A stretch of DNA of 13,051 nucleotides from contig CAKZZR010000180.1 of NCBI GenBank assembly GCA_937885475.1, positions 1 through 13,051 on the forward strand, read 5' to 3'. The DNA comes from an uncultured Treponema sp. (GTDB lineage Bacteria; Spirochaetota; Spirochaetia; Treponematales; Treponemataceae). Below, piece after piece: positions 1 to 5,975 of this stretch (its first letter is position 1; every line of letters begins with the position of its first letter). The translations under genes and the position numbers were made by a program. The notes under the pieces are model-generated. The model ran no database searches, was not told the DNA's origin, and was given only the letters and a program-made list of their open reading frames with translations.

Positions 1-454
1 CGGGTGCGGTCTGCTTGACCGGTTTTTCAGGAGTCTTTGTAATCTGAACTTTTTCAAGCGCGGGCTTTGTTGGTTTTGTCGGCGTTGCCGCCGCTTTTTG
101 CGCTGCGGGAACAGAAGCTACCGGCTTTGCGGGCTTTGCTGTTGTTGCCGCCGTTTTTACGGCTGTTTTTGTGGATGCCGCTCCAGAAGTCGGTTTTGCT
201 TGTTTTGCAGTCGTCGTGACCGCTGGTTTTTGCGCGGGCTTTGCGGCCGTCGCAGGTTTTGCTGCCACCTTTGCAGATGCCGTTGTTTTTGCGCCCGCCG
301 CCGCTTTTGCCGCAGGCTTTGCAGTCTGCGCAGAAGGCGTTTTTTTAGCGGTTACTGTTGCCGCCGCTTTTTTTTCTGTTGATTTTTCTGCTTTAGAAGC
401 AATTTCGCCAGCCATCTCTAGCAATGACTTTTTAGATTTATTTTCCACACCCAT
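1..454 (-). CDS. Lys/Ala/Pro/Thr-rich low-complexity protein, C-terminus outside window
   Basis: I do not recognise this gene. Reading the minus strand from the ATG at 454 gives 151 codons without a stop to the window edge, so the 3' end is missing. The first ~25 residues (MGVENKSKKSLLEMAGEIAS...) are of ordinary composition and could form a short helix. From about residue 27 onward the protein is almost entirely Lys, Ala, Thr, Pro, Val and Gln in irregular KPA / AKxA / TAK units, strongly basic, with no Cys, Trp or aromatic residues visible. No signal peptide or membrane segment is visible. The composition resembles histone-H1-like bacterial DNA-binding tails or a disordered linker leading to a domain beyond the window; either is inference. 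The codon pattern is GC-richer than the flanking DNA because of the Ala and Pro codons. The minus frame is preferred over the Cys/Arg- and Ala/Phe-rich plus-strand readings because it begins directly after a good promoter. Confidence 0.7.
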   Translation of the reverse strand, partial: MGVENKSKKSLLEMAGEIASKAEKSTEKKAAATVTAKKTPSAQTAKPAAKAAAGAKTTASAKVAAKPATAAKPAQKPAVTTTAKQAKPTSGAASTKTAVKTAATTAKPAKPVASVPAAQKAAATPTKPTKPALEKVQITKTPEKPVKQTAP

Positions 455-460
455 ATTTAT

Positions 461-489
461 AGTATAAATGCAGGAGCATAAATTTTCAA
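461..489 (-). promoter_or_regulatory. sigma70-type promoter of the Lys/Ala-rich gene
   Basis: On the minus strand TTGAAA (489-484) and TATACT (466-461) are 17 bp apart. The -10 box ends six bases before the ATG at 454, so transcription would be expected to begin at or next to the start codon. No Shine-Dalgarno precedes the ATG, which agrees with a leaderless message. Confidence 0.55.
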
Positions 490-558
490 TATGAAGAAAG
501 GAGACGTCAGGACAAAGGCATTGTAAAATCTCAGCAGCATAAAGAATGCGAGTTTTCT

Positions 559-671
559 AAAAAATAGCGCGAAGGAGAGTTTGCGGCTTTCAAAAACACT
601 TTGTTGTGCTGCCGCGAAAGCGGCAACGTATATAGTTACAAGGCACAACAAGGTGTAGCACGCGAGCGTGC
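559..671. repeat. Dispersed structured repeat, copy 1 (candidate structured RNA or palindromic element)
   Basis: The 53 bases 559-611 recur exactly at 12999-13051, where the window ends, so the second copy may continue beyond it. The element folds well. ACACTTTGTTGTGC (596-609) pairs with GCACAACAAGGTGT (643-656) over 14 bp with one G-U wobble. Inside this stem is TGCCGC-GAAA-GCGGCA (610-625), a 6-bp hairpin capped by a GNRA tetraloop, followed by a weak GTA/TAC arm (628-639). Directly outside is GCACG-CGAG-CGTGC (658-671). The left boundary is the A-run at 559, since sequence to its left differs between copies. The right boundary cannot be fixed because copy 2 is cut. No start codon opens a convincing ORF through it. 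The strand of action is unknown. Confidence 0.7.
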
Positions 672-777
672 GATTTTGAAAGACGAAACTCGACTGGAAG
701 CTATTTTCTTTTAGTCAACGCTTTTTTTATTTTGATTTTTTATAATGCGTTTGCCCTGGCAGCCGCATTCAATTTTA

Positions 778-806
778 TTGAAGAAACCGTCTTTTTTCGA
801 TAAAAT
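778..806 (+). promoter_or_regulatory. valS promoter
   Basis: TTGAAG (778-783) and TAAAAT (801-806) are separated by 17 bp, and the valS ATG follows eight bases after the -10 box. No Shine-Dalgarno lies before the ATG (the bases are AAAGCATT). Together these suggest transcription begins within about two bases of the start codon. Confidence 0.45.
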
Positions 807-814
807 AAAGCATT

Positions 815-3604
815 ATGAAAGCTATTGAACTTGAGAAAGCGTATAATCCAAAGGACTTTGAGGACAGAATCTATAACGAATGGGATAAAGGTAACTATTT
901 TAAACCTGCGAGCGATGAAAGCTCTCCCATTCATCAGGAATATGTAAAAAAATGCAGCTGCAAGGACTGCTCTGGAAAAACCGGGATGTATTCGGTTGTA
1001 ATCCCACCGCCTAACGTAACAGGCGTGCTTCACATGGGGCATGGCCTTAACAATACTTTGCAGGACATCGTTGTCCGCTACCACAGGATGAAGGGCGACA
1101 ACACTCTTTGGCTCACTGGTACTGACCACGCAGGTATCGCCACTCAGAACGTAGTTGAGCGCCAGCTTAAAAAAGAGGGCAAGACCCGCAACGACCTTGG
1201 CCGCGAGAAATTCATTGAGCGCACCTGGGAAGTAAAGAACGCACATCACGACATAATCGTAAAGCAGCAGCGAAAGCTTGGTAACTCCACCGACTGGGAC
1301 AGGGAGCGCTTTACCTATGACGAGGGGCTTTCTAACGCCGTGCGGGACGTTTTTGTTTCTTTGTATGAGCGCGATCTTATGTACAAAGGGCAGCGGCTTG
1401 TAAACTGGTGCCCTCGCTGCGGAACCGCCCTTGCAGACGATGAGGTTGACCACGAAGACACTCAGGGTGCAATGTACCACCTTTACTATGAATATGCGGA
1501 TGGAACAGGAAGAATTGAAGTTGCAACGACCCGCCCTGAGACATTCTTTGGTGACACTGCCGTTGCCGTAAATCCTACTGACGAGCGTTATACCGCTTTG
1601 GTCGGAAAAAAGCTCAGGCTTCCAATCACAGGAAAAGAAATTCCTATCATTGCCGACGAATATGTTGACAAGGAATTTGGAACTGGTATGGTAAAAATCA
1701 CACCTGCCCACGACCCTAACGACTGGGAAGTAGGTAAGAGGCACAACCTTGAGGTAATCAACCTTTTGACCCCGGATGGCCGCTTGAACGAAAATGTTCC
1801 TGAAAAATACCGTGGGCTCAAGCCGGAGCAGGCTCGCGCCCTTGTAATAGAAGATTTGACTGCCGCAGGGCTTTTTAAGGGTGAGGAAAAGATGGTTCAC
1901 TCGGTAGGTCACTGCTACCGCTGTAAGACTGTGGTTGAGCCATACCTGAGCTATCAGTGGTTCGTAAAGATGAAGCCGATGGCAGACAAGGCCCTTGCAG
2001 CTTGGAAAAATGGAGAAATTCAGTTCTTCCCAAGAAAATGGGAGAACACTTACGAGCATTGGCTTACAAATATCCGCGACTGGTGCGTAAGCCGCCAGAT
2101 TTGGTGGGGTCACCGCATTCCTGCATGGTACTGTGACGACTGTGGCGAGACTATTGTAAGCCGCACAGACCCAACGGAATGTCCTAAGTGTAAGTCAAAG
2201 AAGCTCACTCAGGATCCTGACGTTCTTGACACCTGGTTTTCTTCCTGGCTTTGGCCGTTCAGCACATTGGGCTGGCCTCAGGAAACAGAGGACCTCAAGA
2301 CCTTCTTCCCTACGAGCGCGCTTGTAACCGCATACGACATCATCTTCTTCTGGGTAAGCCGAATGATTATGGCATCCCTTGAATTTACTGGAAAAGCTCC
2401 GTTCCACGACATCTACATCCACGGACTTGTTCGCGACAAGCAGGGCCGCAAGATGAGTAAATCTCTTGGAAACGGTATCGACCCTCTTGAGATTATCGAC
2501 ATGTACGGCTCGGATGCCCTTAAGTTCACTTTAAGCTTTATGTGTGCACAGGGACAGGACATCCTTATTGATAAAGACAGCTTTAAGCTTGGAAGCCGCT
2601 TCTGCAACAAGGTATGGAACGCAAGCCGCTACATCCTTGGAAACCTTGAAGGGCGCACTCTTATTCCTGTAAAGGATTCCGACCTTACGGAGCTTGACCG
2701 CTGGATTTATGCGCGCCTTAACGCCGCAGTAAAGGCAAACCGCGAGGCTCTTGAAAGCTACCGCTATAACGATGCTGCAAGTTCACTTATGGAATACTTC
2801 TGGAATGAATTCTGTGACTGGTATGTTGAGGCTACAAAACTCAGCTTCTGGCACGGAGACGAGCATGAGAAGGACAGGGCGGTTTCCGTCCTTCTGAATG
2901 TTCTTGAAGAGTCGCTCCGTCTTTTGCATCCGTTCATTCCTTTTGTTACGGAGGAGATTTATTCAAAGCTTCCGTTGGCAGAAATTGTTGAAAACCGAAA
3001 GCTAGCTTCTGTGGTTGAGCCTGTCGAAACCACCACCGCAGGAAGTAGAACAACCAATAAGATTCTTCCTGATTGTGAATACAATGCTATGCTCATAAAC
3101 GCACCGTTCCCGGAGGTTGTACCAGAGCGCGACAATCAGAGTGTTCAGGCTCGCTTTGAAGTGCTTAAAGATTTAATCGTTCAGGTACGTGCTTTGCGTG
3201 CGGAATGCGGAATCGATCCTGCAAATAAAATCAACATCGCCCTTCTTATTACAAAGGGTAGCGAAGCTGAAGTCTGCCATGAGAAGGTTGATATGATTAA
3301 GCTTTTGGCAGGATGCGCAAACGTTGAATTCGTTGAATCAAAGCCTGCAAGCTCTGTAGGAACTGTCGGAACAGGATTCGAGGCGTTCATCCTTGTCGAT
3401 GAGTCAATCAATAAGGAAGCTTTGATTGCCCGCTTCAAGAAGGAAATTGAGACAGAAACCGGCTGGGTAAAAAAGAGCGAGGCAAAGCTTTCCGGCAATT
3501 TTGCGCAGCATGCTCCAAAAGAAGTAGTTGAGGCAGAGCGTGCAAAAATGGAAGAAAGCAAGCGAAAGATAGAGAAATTGCAGTCTTATGTAGACAGTTT
3601 ATAG
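815..3604 (+). CDS. valS: Valyl-tRNA synthetase
   Basis: Class I aminoacyl-tRNA synthetase that activates valine with ATP, charges tRNA-Val in the cytoplasm and edits mischarged threonine. At 929 residues it is of usual bacterial length. The HIGH signature is HMGH at residues 73-76 within PPPNVTGVLHMGHG, and KMSKS is at 546-550. Family-typical stretches include NWCPRCGTALADDEVDHED, the editing-domain TTRPETFFGDTAVAVNP, and DVLDTWFSSWLWPFSTLGWP after a Cys-rich knuckle. The C-terminus is the expected charged tRNA-binding coiled coil, with NFAQHAPKEVVEAER. Two oddities: a Cys-rich insert KKCSCKDCSGKTG (45-57) before the active site, and a low-complexity insert at about 722-756 containing VVEPVETTT (733-741), encoded by an in-frame REP-like repeat. 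The start is the only one that includes the N-terminal ELEKAYNPKDFEDRIYNEW segment. Confidence 0.97.
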   Translation: MKAIELEKAYNPKDFEDRIYNEWDKGNYFKPASDESSPIHQEYVKKCSCKDCSGKTGMYSVVIPPPNVTGVLHMGHGLNNTLQDIVVRYHRMKGDNTLWLTGTDHAGIATQNVVERQLKKEGKTRNDLGREKFIERTWEVKNAHHDIIVKQQRKLGNSTDWDRERFTYDEGLSNAVRDVFVSLYERDLMYKGQRLVNWCPRCGTALADDEVDHEDTQGAMYHLYYEYADGTGRIEVATTRPETFFGDTAVAVNPTDERYTALVGKKLRLPITGKEIPIIADEYVDKEFGTGMVKITPAHDPNDWEVGKRHNLEVINLLTPDGRLNENVPEKYRGLKPEQARALVIEDLTAAGLFKGEEKMVHSVGHCYRCKTVVEPYLSYQWFVKMKPMADKALAAWKNGEIQFFPRKWENTYEHWLTNIRDWCVSRQIWWGHRIPAWYCDDCGETIVSRTDPTECPKCKSKKLTQDPDVLDTWFSSWLWPFSTLGWPQETEDLKTFFPTSALVTAYDIIFFWVSRMIMASLEFTGKAPFHDIYIHGLVRDKQGRKMSKSLGNGIDPLEIIDMYGSDALKFTLSFMCAQGQDILIDKDSFKLGSRFCNKVWNASRYILGNLEGRTLIPVKDSDLTELDRWIYARLNAAVKANREALESYRYNDAASSLMEYFWNEFCDWYVEATKLSFWHGDEHEKDRAVSVLLNVLEESLRLLHPFIPFVTEEIYSKLPLAEIVENRKLASVVEPVETTTAGSRTTNKILPDCEYNAMLINAPFPEVVPERDNQSVQARFEVLKDLIVQVRALRAECGIDPANKINIALLITKGSEAEVCHEKVDMIKLLAGCANVEFVESKPASSVGTVGTGFEAFILVDESINKEALIARFKKEIETETGWVKKSEAKLSGNFAQHAPKEVVEAERAKMEESKRKIEKLQSYVDSL
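3011..3034 (+). repeat. REP-like palindrome, copy A, in frame inside valS
   Basis: The arms GTGGTT (3011-3016) and AACCAC (3028-3033) enclose the 11-base loop GAGCCTGTCGA. The core TTGAGCCTGTCGAAA is shared, with small changes, by two copies in the spacer after valS. In the valS frame it reads VVEPVETT, and about 30 residues around it look foreign to a ValRS anticodon-binding domain. Confidence 0.75.
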
Positions 3605-3612
3605 AATAGTCT

Positions 3613-3637
3613 GGTCATTTCGACAGTCTCAATGACC
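3613..3637 (-). repeat. REP-like palindrome, copy C (inverted)
   Basis: GGTCATT (3613-3619) and AATGACC (3631-3637) form a perfect 7-bp inverted repeat with an 11-base loop. Read on the minus strand the core is TTGAGACTGTCGAAA, the same family as copy A. It begins nine bases after the valS stop. No T-run follows, so it is unlikely to be an intrinsic terminator. Confidence 0.7.
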
Positions 3638-3643
3638 GATTGC

Positions 3644-3697
3644 GGTGGTTGACACAAGAAGGGTGGTTGATACAAGAAGGGTGGTTGACACAAAAAT
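3644..3697 (+). repeat. Three tandem 18-bp units derived from the REP half-site
   Basis: GGTGGTTGACACAAGAAG repeats with period 18 at 3644, 3662 and 3680. The second unit has one change (GATAC for GACAC), and the third ends in AAAAAT. Each unit starts with GGTGGTTGA, the left arm of the neighbouring palindromes, so the array looks like amplification of a half-element. Confidence 0.75.
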
Positions 3698-3700
3698 CGC

Positions 3701-3723
3701 TGGTTGAGCTTGTCGAAACCACC
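3701..3723 (+). repeat. REP-like palindrome, copy B
   Basis: TGGTT and AACCA arms enclose the 11-base loop GAGCTTGTCGA. The core TTGAGCTTGTCGAAA differs from copy A by one base. It ends 12 bases before the HD gene's first start codon. Its TTGAGC could act as a -35 for TATAAA at 3725-3730, but the 15-bp spacing is short. Confidence 0.7.
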
Positions 3724-3735
3724 GTATAAATCAGG

Positions 3736-4380
3736 ATGTGCATTTTGAAGAAAGCAAAGTATGAGATGAAAATCGAACGTTCCCAGAACATGAAGCCCGA
3801 GGAAATGCAGCGCCTGAGCGAAATGCACCTTGCGCCGTACATGCAGCTTGCAACCGGACTTATCGGCAAGGCTCGCCACGCGGGCGGCAATATGTTCCGC
3901 CACCAGATGGACACGCTCGCCATACTGATTGACTACGGCTACATAGACTCCGTGCTTCTTAAGGCTTCAGTAGTTCACGACACCGTTGAGGACATCCCTG
4001 ATTTTGACAAGAATCTTATCATAAACGCAGACAGCGAGGGAAAGGACGTGCTTGACCTTGTGCTTGAGGTTACCCGGCGCGACGACGAGGACAAAAGGCA
4101 GTTCTTGCATAGAATCCTTGACACCGGAAGCCAGAAGGCAAAAATACTCAAATGCGCCGACCGAATCTCCAACATGATTTCGCTTGGCTATGTAACCGAC
4201 CCAACGTTCATTGAGCGCTATTGCGACGAGACGGAATTCTTTTTGCTTCCGATGGCGCTTGAGATTGACTTCAATATGTACCAGGAGCTGATTACGCTCA
4301 TAATGACGCGCAGGCGTTACCTTGAGGACGGTGGCTACTTCTGCGACACAAAGAAAAAATCCACGCCGCCAAAGGCCTGA
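3736..4380 (+). CDS. HD-domain protein, RelA/SpoT hydrolase-like
   Basis: A 214-residue single-domain HD protein whose motifs match the metal-dependent phosphohydrolase part of RelA/SpoT and the small MESH1-type enzymes, which cut the 3'-pyrophosphate from (p)ppGpp. Visible are RH at 55-56 (first metal ligand), HDTVED at 81-86 (the HD pair plus the E-D of the SpoT HDxxED motif) and KCADRISN at 139-146, corresponding to SpoT KLADRxxN. There is no synthetase, TGS or ACT domain. The N-terminal ~40 residues are not recognised and the usual SGEPY segment is shortened, so the substrate is uncertain; nucleotides other than alarmones remain possible. The start at 3736 has no proper Shine-Dalgarno; the in-frame ATG at 3766 is an equally good candidate. 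It lies 131 bases after valS with only the REP cluster between, so read-through from valS is possible. Confidence 0.85.
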   Translation: MCILKKAKYEMKIERSQNMKPEEMQRLSEMHLAPYMQLATGLIGKARHAGGNMFRHQMDTLAILIDYGYIDSVLLKASVVHDTVEDIPDFDKNLIINADSEGKDVLDLVLEVTRRDDEDKRQFLHRILDTGSQKAKILKCADRISNMISLGYVTDPTFIERYCDETEFFLLPMALEIDFNMYQELITLIMTRRRYLEDGGYFCDTKKKSTPPKA

Positions 4381-4404
4381 CGGGTGCAGTCTGCCGTCCG
4401 TCAG
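4377..4404 (+). terminator. Weak hairpin at the end of the HD gene
   Basis: CTGACGG (4377-4383) and CCGTCAG (4398-4404) form a 7-bp stem that includes the stop codon. It is followed by TAAAAATCCTTCTTTCT, which is only moderately T-rich, so termination is likely to be partial if it occurs. Confidence 0.3.
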
Positions 4405-4433
4405 TAAAAATCCTTCTTTCTATTCCGCTCAAA

Positions 4434-4462
4434 TTGGATTACAATGGATGTATCGATATAAT
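4434..4462 (+). promoter_or_regulatory. Candidate promoter of the flavin-reductase-like gene
   Basis: TTGGAT (4434-4439) and TATAAT (4457-4462) are 17 bp apart. The predicted transcription start (about 4468-4470) falls on or just after the GGAGG at 4464-4468, which would cut most of the Shine-Dalgarno off the message. Either this promoter is not used or the transcript is nearly leaderless. Confidence 0.4.
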
Positions 4463-4472
4463 TGGAGGATGT

Positions 4473-5030
4473 ATGAAAGTTAATTTTGGTGTACAGACAT
4501 TTATGTATCCCATGCCTGTTCTGATTATCGCTTCTTATGGTCAGGACGGAATTCCTGACGCTATGAATGCCGCATGGGGTGGAATCCACGACACGAATCA
4601 GATTGGAATCTGCCTCAGCCCTGAGCATAAGACCGTCAAGAATATCCTTGACCGCCAGGCATTTACGGTCAGCATGGCGGATGCCGCCCATATTGAGGCG
4701 TGCGACTATGTAGGCATTGTTTCTGGCAATAAGGAGCCGAACAAGCTTTCTAAGGCGGGTTTTACGGTAACGAAGAGTGAATTTGTTGACGCTCCGGTTA
4801 TAAACGAGCTTCCTATGGCGCTGGAATGCCGCCTGGTAAGCTACGACGAGGCTTCTGGCTATATGGTTGCCGACATCGTGAACGTTTCTGCCGACGAGTC
4901 CGTCATTACCGGCGGAAAAATTGACCCTGCAAAGGTGCAGCCCATAACCTACGATCCGGTGAACCATAAGTATATCCGCTTGGGCGACGTCGTGGGAAAC
5001 GCTTTTCAGGACGGTCGCAAGCTGATGTAG
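4473..5030 (+). CDS. Flavin reductase-like (FMN-binding split barrel) protein
   Basis: A 185-residue protein of the flavoredoxin / DIM6-NTAB flavin-reductase-like family. These small cytoplasmic FMN-binding split-barrel proteins act as flavin reductases or electron carriers in anaerobes. The N-terminal pattern MYPMPVLIIASYG...PDAMNAAWGGI, then QIGICLSPEHKTVKNIL, FTVSMADAAHIEACDYVGIVSG and the late ECRLVSYDEASGYMVADIV are characteristic. The length is normal. The start is the ATG at 4473, preceded by GGAGG at 4464-4468 with a four-base gap. An upstream in-frame TTG at 4434 would add 13 residues unlike the family and lies in the promoter. The physiological partner cannot be told from the context. 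Confidence 0.9.
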   Translation: MKVNFGVQTFMYPMPVLIIASYGQDGIPDAMNAAWGGIHDTNQIGICLSPEHKTVKNILDRQAFTVSMADAAHIEACDYVGIVSGNKEPNKLSKAGFTVTKSEFVDAPVINELPMALECRLVSYDEASGYMVADIVNVSADESVITGGKIDPAKVQPITYDPVNHKYIRLGDVVGNAFQDGRKLM

Positions 5031-5070
5031 CCTTTGATGCTATGATGCTTGGCATACGATGAGTAAAGCG

Positions 5071-5111
5071 AAAGGGCGGCTATGCTTTATGCGGGTCGCC
5101 CTTTTGTTTTT
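5071..5111 (+). terminator. Intrinsic terminator after the flavin-reductase-like gene
   Basis: AAAGGGCG (5071-5078) pairs perfectly with CGCCCTTT (5097-5104) around an 18-base loop, followed by TGTTTTT. It ends seven bases before the -35 box of the next gene, so the two transcription units are separated cleanly. Confidence 0.8.
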
Positions 5112-5117
5112 CTTTGT

Positions 5118-5146
5118 TTGACAGCACCGCTATTCTAGCCTATAAT
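5118..5146 (+). promoter_or_regulatory. Consensus sigma70 promoter of the barrel-like protein gene
   Basis: TTGACA (5118-5123) and TATAAT (5141-5146) are both perfect consensus hexamers, 17 bp apart. This is the strongest promoter in the window and suggests an abundant product. The predicted leader is about 34 bases and holds AAGGAGG (5175-5181), five bases before the ATG. Confidence 0.9.
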
Positions 5147-5186
5147 CTTTTCATAAAAAAAGTAAAAAAGTTTTAAGGAGGTCGTA

Positions 5187-5885
5187 ATGAAAAAGATAGT
5201 GGTATCATTCATTACATTTGTGCTGGGATTTTCTGTGTTCGCAGAAGGATTTTTTTCCGGGTTAAGCAACAACATCGGTGTTGGCGTTTCCATGCCAGTG
5301 GAAAAGTTCAAGGTTGAGGATGTTGAGACGATTGGTTCTGTGGGTGTAGCTCTGAATGCTATGTACCTGGGAATCTGCGACAACGGCTTTACGCTCAAAG
5401 GTGATTTGTTCGGCGGCGCTGTATTTACTGATGATTTGGCTGACGGAACTACGCCGGGCGGCTTCTTTGCTTTTGATGTTGGTGCTGGACACAGCTTTAT
5501 CCGCAATGAAAAATTCACGCTTTCCGTTACAGGTCTTATCGGAATGGACGTAACCTCGTTCAAGTTTGATGTGGATCCGTATCCGTATGTAGACGCGAAT
5601 GGTGCAGATGATTTGACTGCTAATGATACCTATACTGTTTCTACGGTGAACATGAATGTTGGCGCTGACGTTACGGGAATCTACCACATAAAGCCCAATT
5701 TTGGACTCTATGCAGACATCAGCCTGCGCCTGCTTCCGCTTGGAAAGTCCTACGTGGAATTGGAACGAAACTGGGAGCATTCTGATGGTTCTAGTGCAGG
5801 GGGGCCTTTCACTCCAAAAAAATACAAGACCGCAACAGGTATCGTATTCTTCGTTCCTACAATTGGCGTGGTGTGGACGCTGTAG
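5187..5885 (+). CDS. Secreted, probable outer-membrane beta-barrel protein
   Basis: A 232-residue exported protein of unknown specific role. A clear signal peptide is seen: MKK, a hydrophobic stretch to residue ~16, then VFA before E20, giving predicted signal-peptidase-I cleavage after A19. No lipobox cysteine is present. The mature part alternates short Gly/aromatic-rich strands (NNIGVGVSMPVE, GFFAFDVGAGHSF, FTLSVTGLIGMDV, NFGLYADISLRLLPLG) with polar, Asp/Asn-rich turns, and ends in IVFFVPTIGVVWTL. This resembles small 8- to 10-stranded outer-membrane barrels common in treponemes. The C-terminal residue is Leu, not the usual Phe/Trp. AAGGAGG lies five bases before the ATG, and the gene is monocistronic between two terminators. 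The perfect promoter and ribosome site suggest high expression. Barrel topology is inferred from residue patterns only. Confidence 0.85.
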   Translation: MKKIVVSFITFVLGFSVFAEGFFSGLSNNIGVGVSMPVEKFKVEDVETIGSVGVALNAMYLGICDNGFTLKGDLFGGAVFTDDLADGTTPGGFFAFDVGAGHSFIRNEKFTLSVTGLIGMDVTSFKFDVDPYPYVDANGADDLTANDTYTVSTVNMNVGADVTGIYHIKPNFGLYADISLRLLPLGKSYVELERNWEHSDGSSAGGPFTPKKYKTATGIVFFVPTIGVVWTL

Positions 5886-5890
5886 TCCAT

Positions 5891-5912
5891 CCTGTTTTAC
5901 AGGAAAATCCTG
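5891..5912 (+). other. Two mutually exclusive small hairpins
   Basis: CCTGT-TTT-ACAGG (5891-5903) and CAGGA-AAA-TCCTG (5900-5912) share the segment at 5900-5903, so only one can form at a time. They sit between the stop codon at 5885 and the terminator at 5919. They may be only a processing or terminator-associated structure. Confidence 0.4.
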
Positions 5913-5918
5913 TTTGAG

Positions 5919-5949
5919 ACCGCTTCCGTATGGGGGCGGTTTTCTTTTT
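5919..5949 (+). terminator. Intrinsic terminator after the barrel-like protein gene
   Basis: ACCGC (5919-5923) pairs with GCGGT (5936-5940), and the T-rich run TTTCTTTTT follows. The stem is short but the tract is good. Its T-run lies only about ten bases before the nadE -10 region. Confidence 0.7.
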
Positions 5950-5959
5950 GCGGCAAACA

Positions 5960-5968
5960 TGCTACACT
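5960..5968 (+). promoter_or_regulatory. Extended -10 promoter of nadE
   Basis: TGC-TACACT (5960-5968) is an extended -10 element. The -35 position (5940-5945, TTTTCT) is poor, which is the usual reason for an extended -10. A run of eight T overlaps its end and reaches the ATG at 5976, leaving seven bases after the -10 box and no Shine-Dalgarno. A leaderless nadE message is likely. Confidence 0.45.
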
Positions 5969-5975
5969 TTTTTTT

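Noticed and set aside
98..467. Cys/Arg-rich and Ala/Phe-rich plus-strand frames at the left edge
   Set aside because: They are mirror readings of the low-complexity minus-strand gene, whose start follows a good promoter.
741..746. Perfect TATAAT upstream of valS
   Set aside because: No -35 with acceptable spacing is visible; the TTGAAG-17-TAAAAT pair closer to valS fits better.
740..2113. 457-codon open frame on the minus strand opposite valS
   Set aside because: It lies almost wholly antisense to the well-supported valS, shows no domain or signal, and has the composition expected of a complementary frame.
3644..3697. CRISPR-like array
   Set aside because: The 18-bp units are contiguous with no spacers and derive from the neighbouring palindrome; no cas gene is present.
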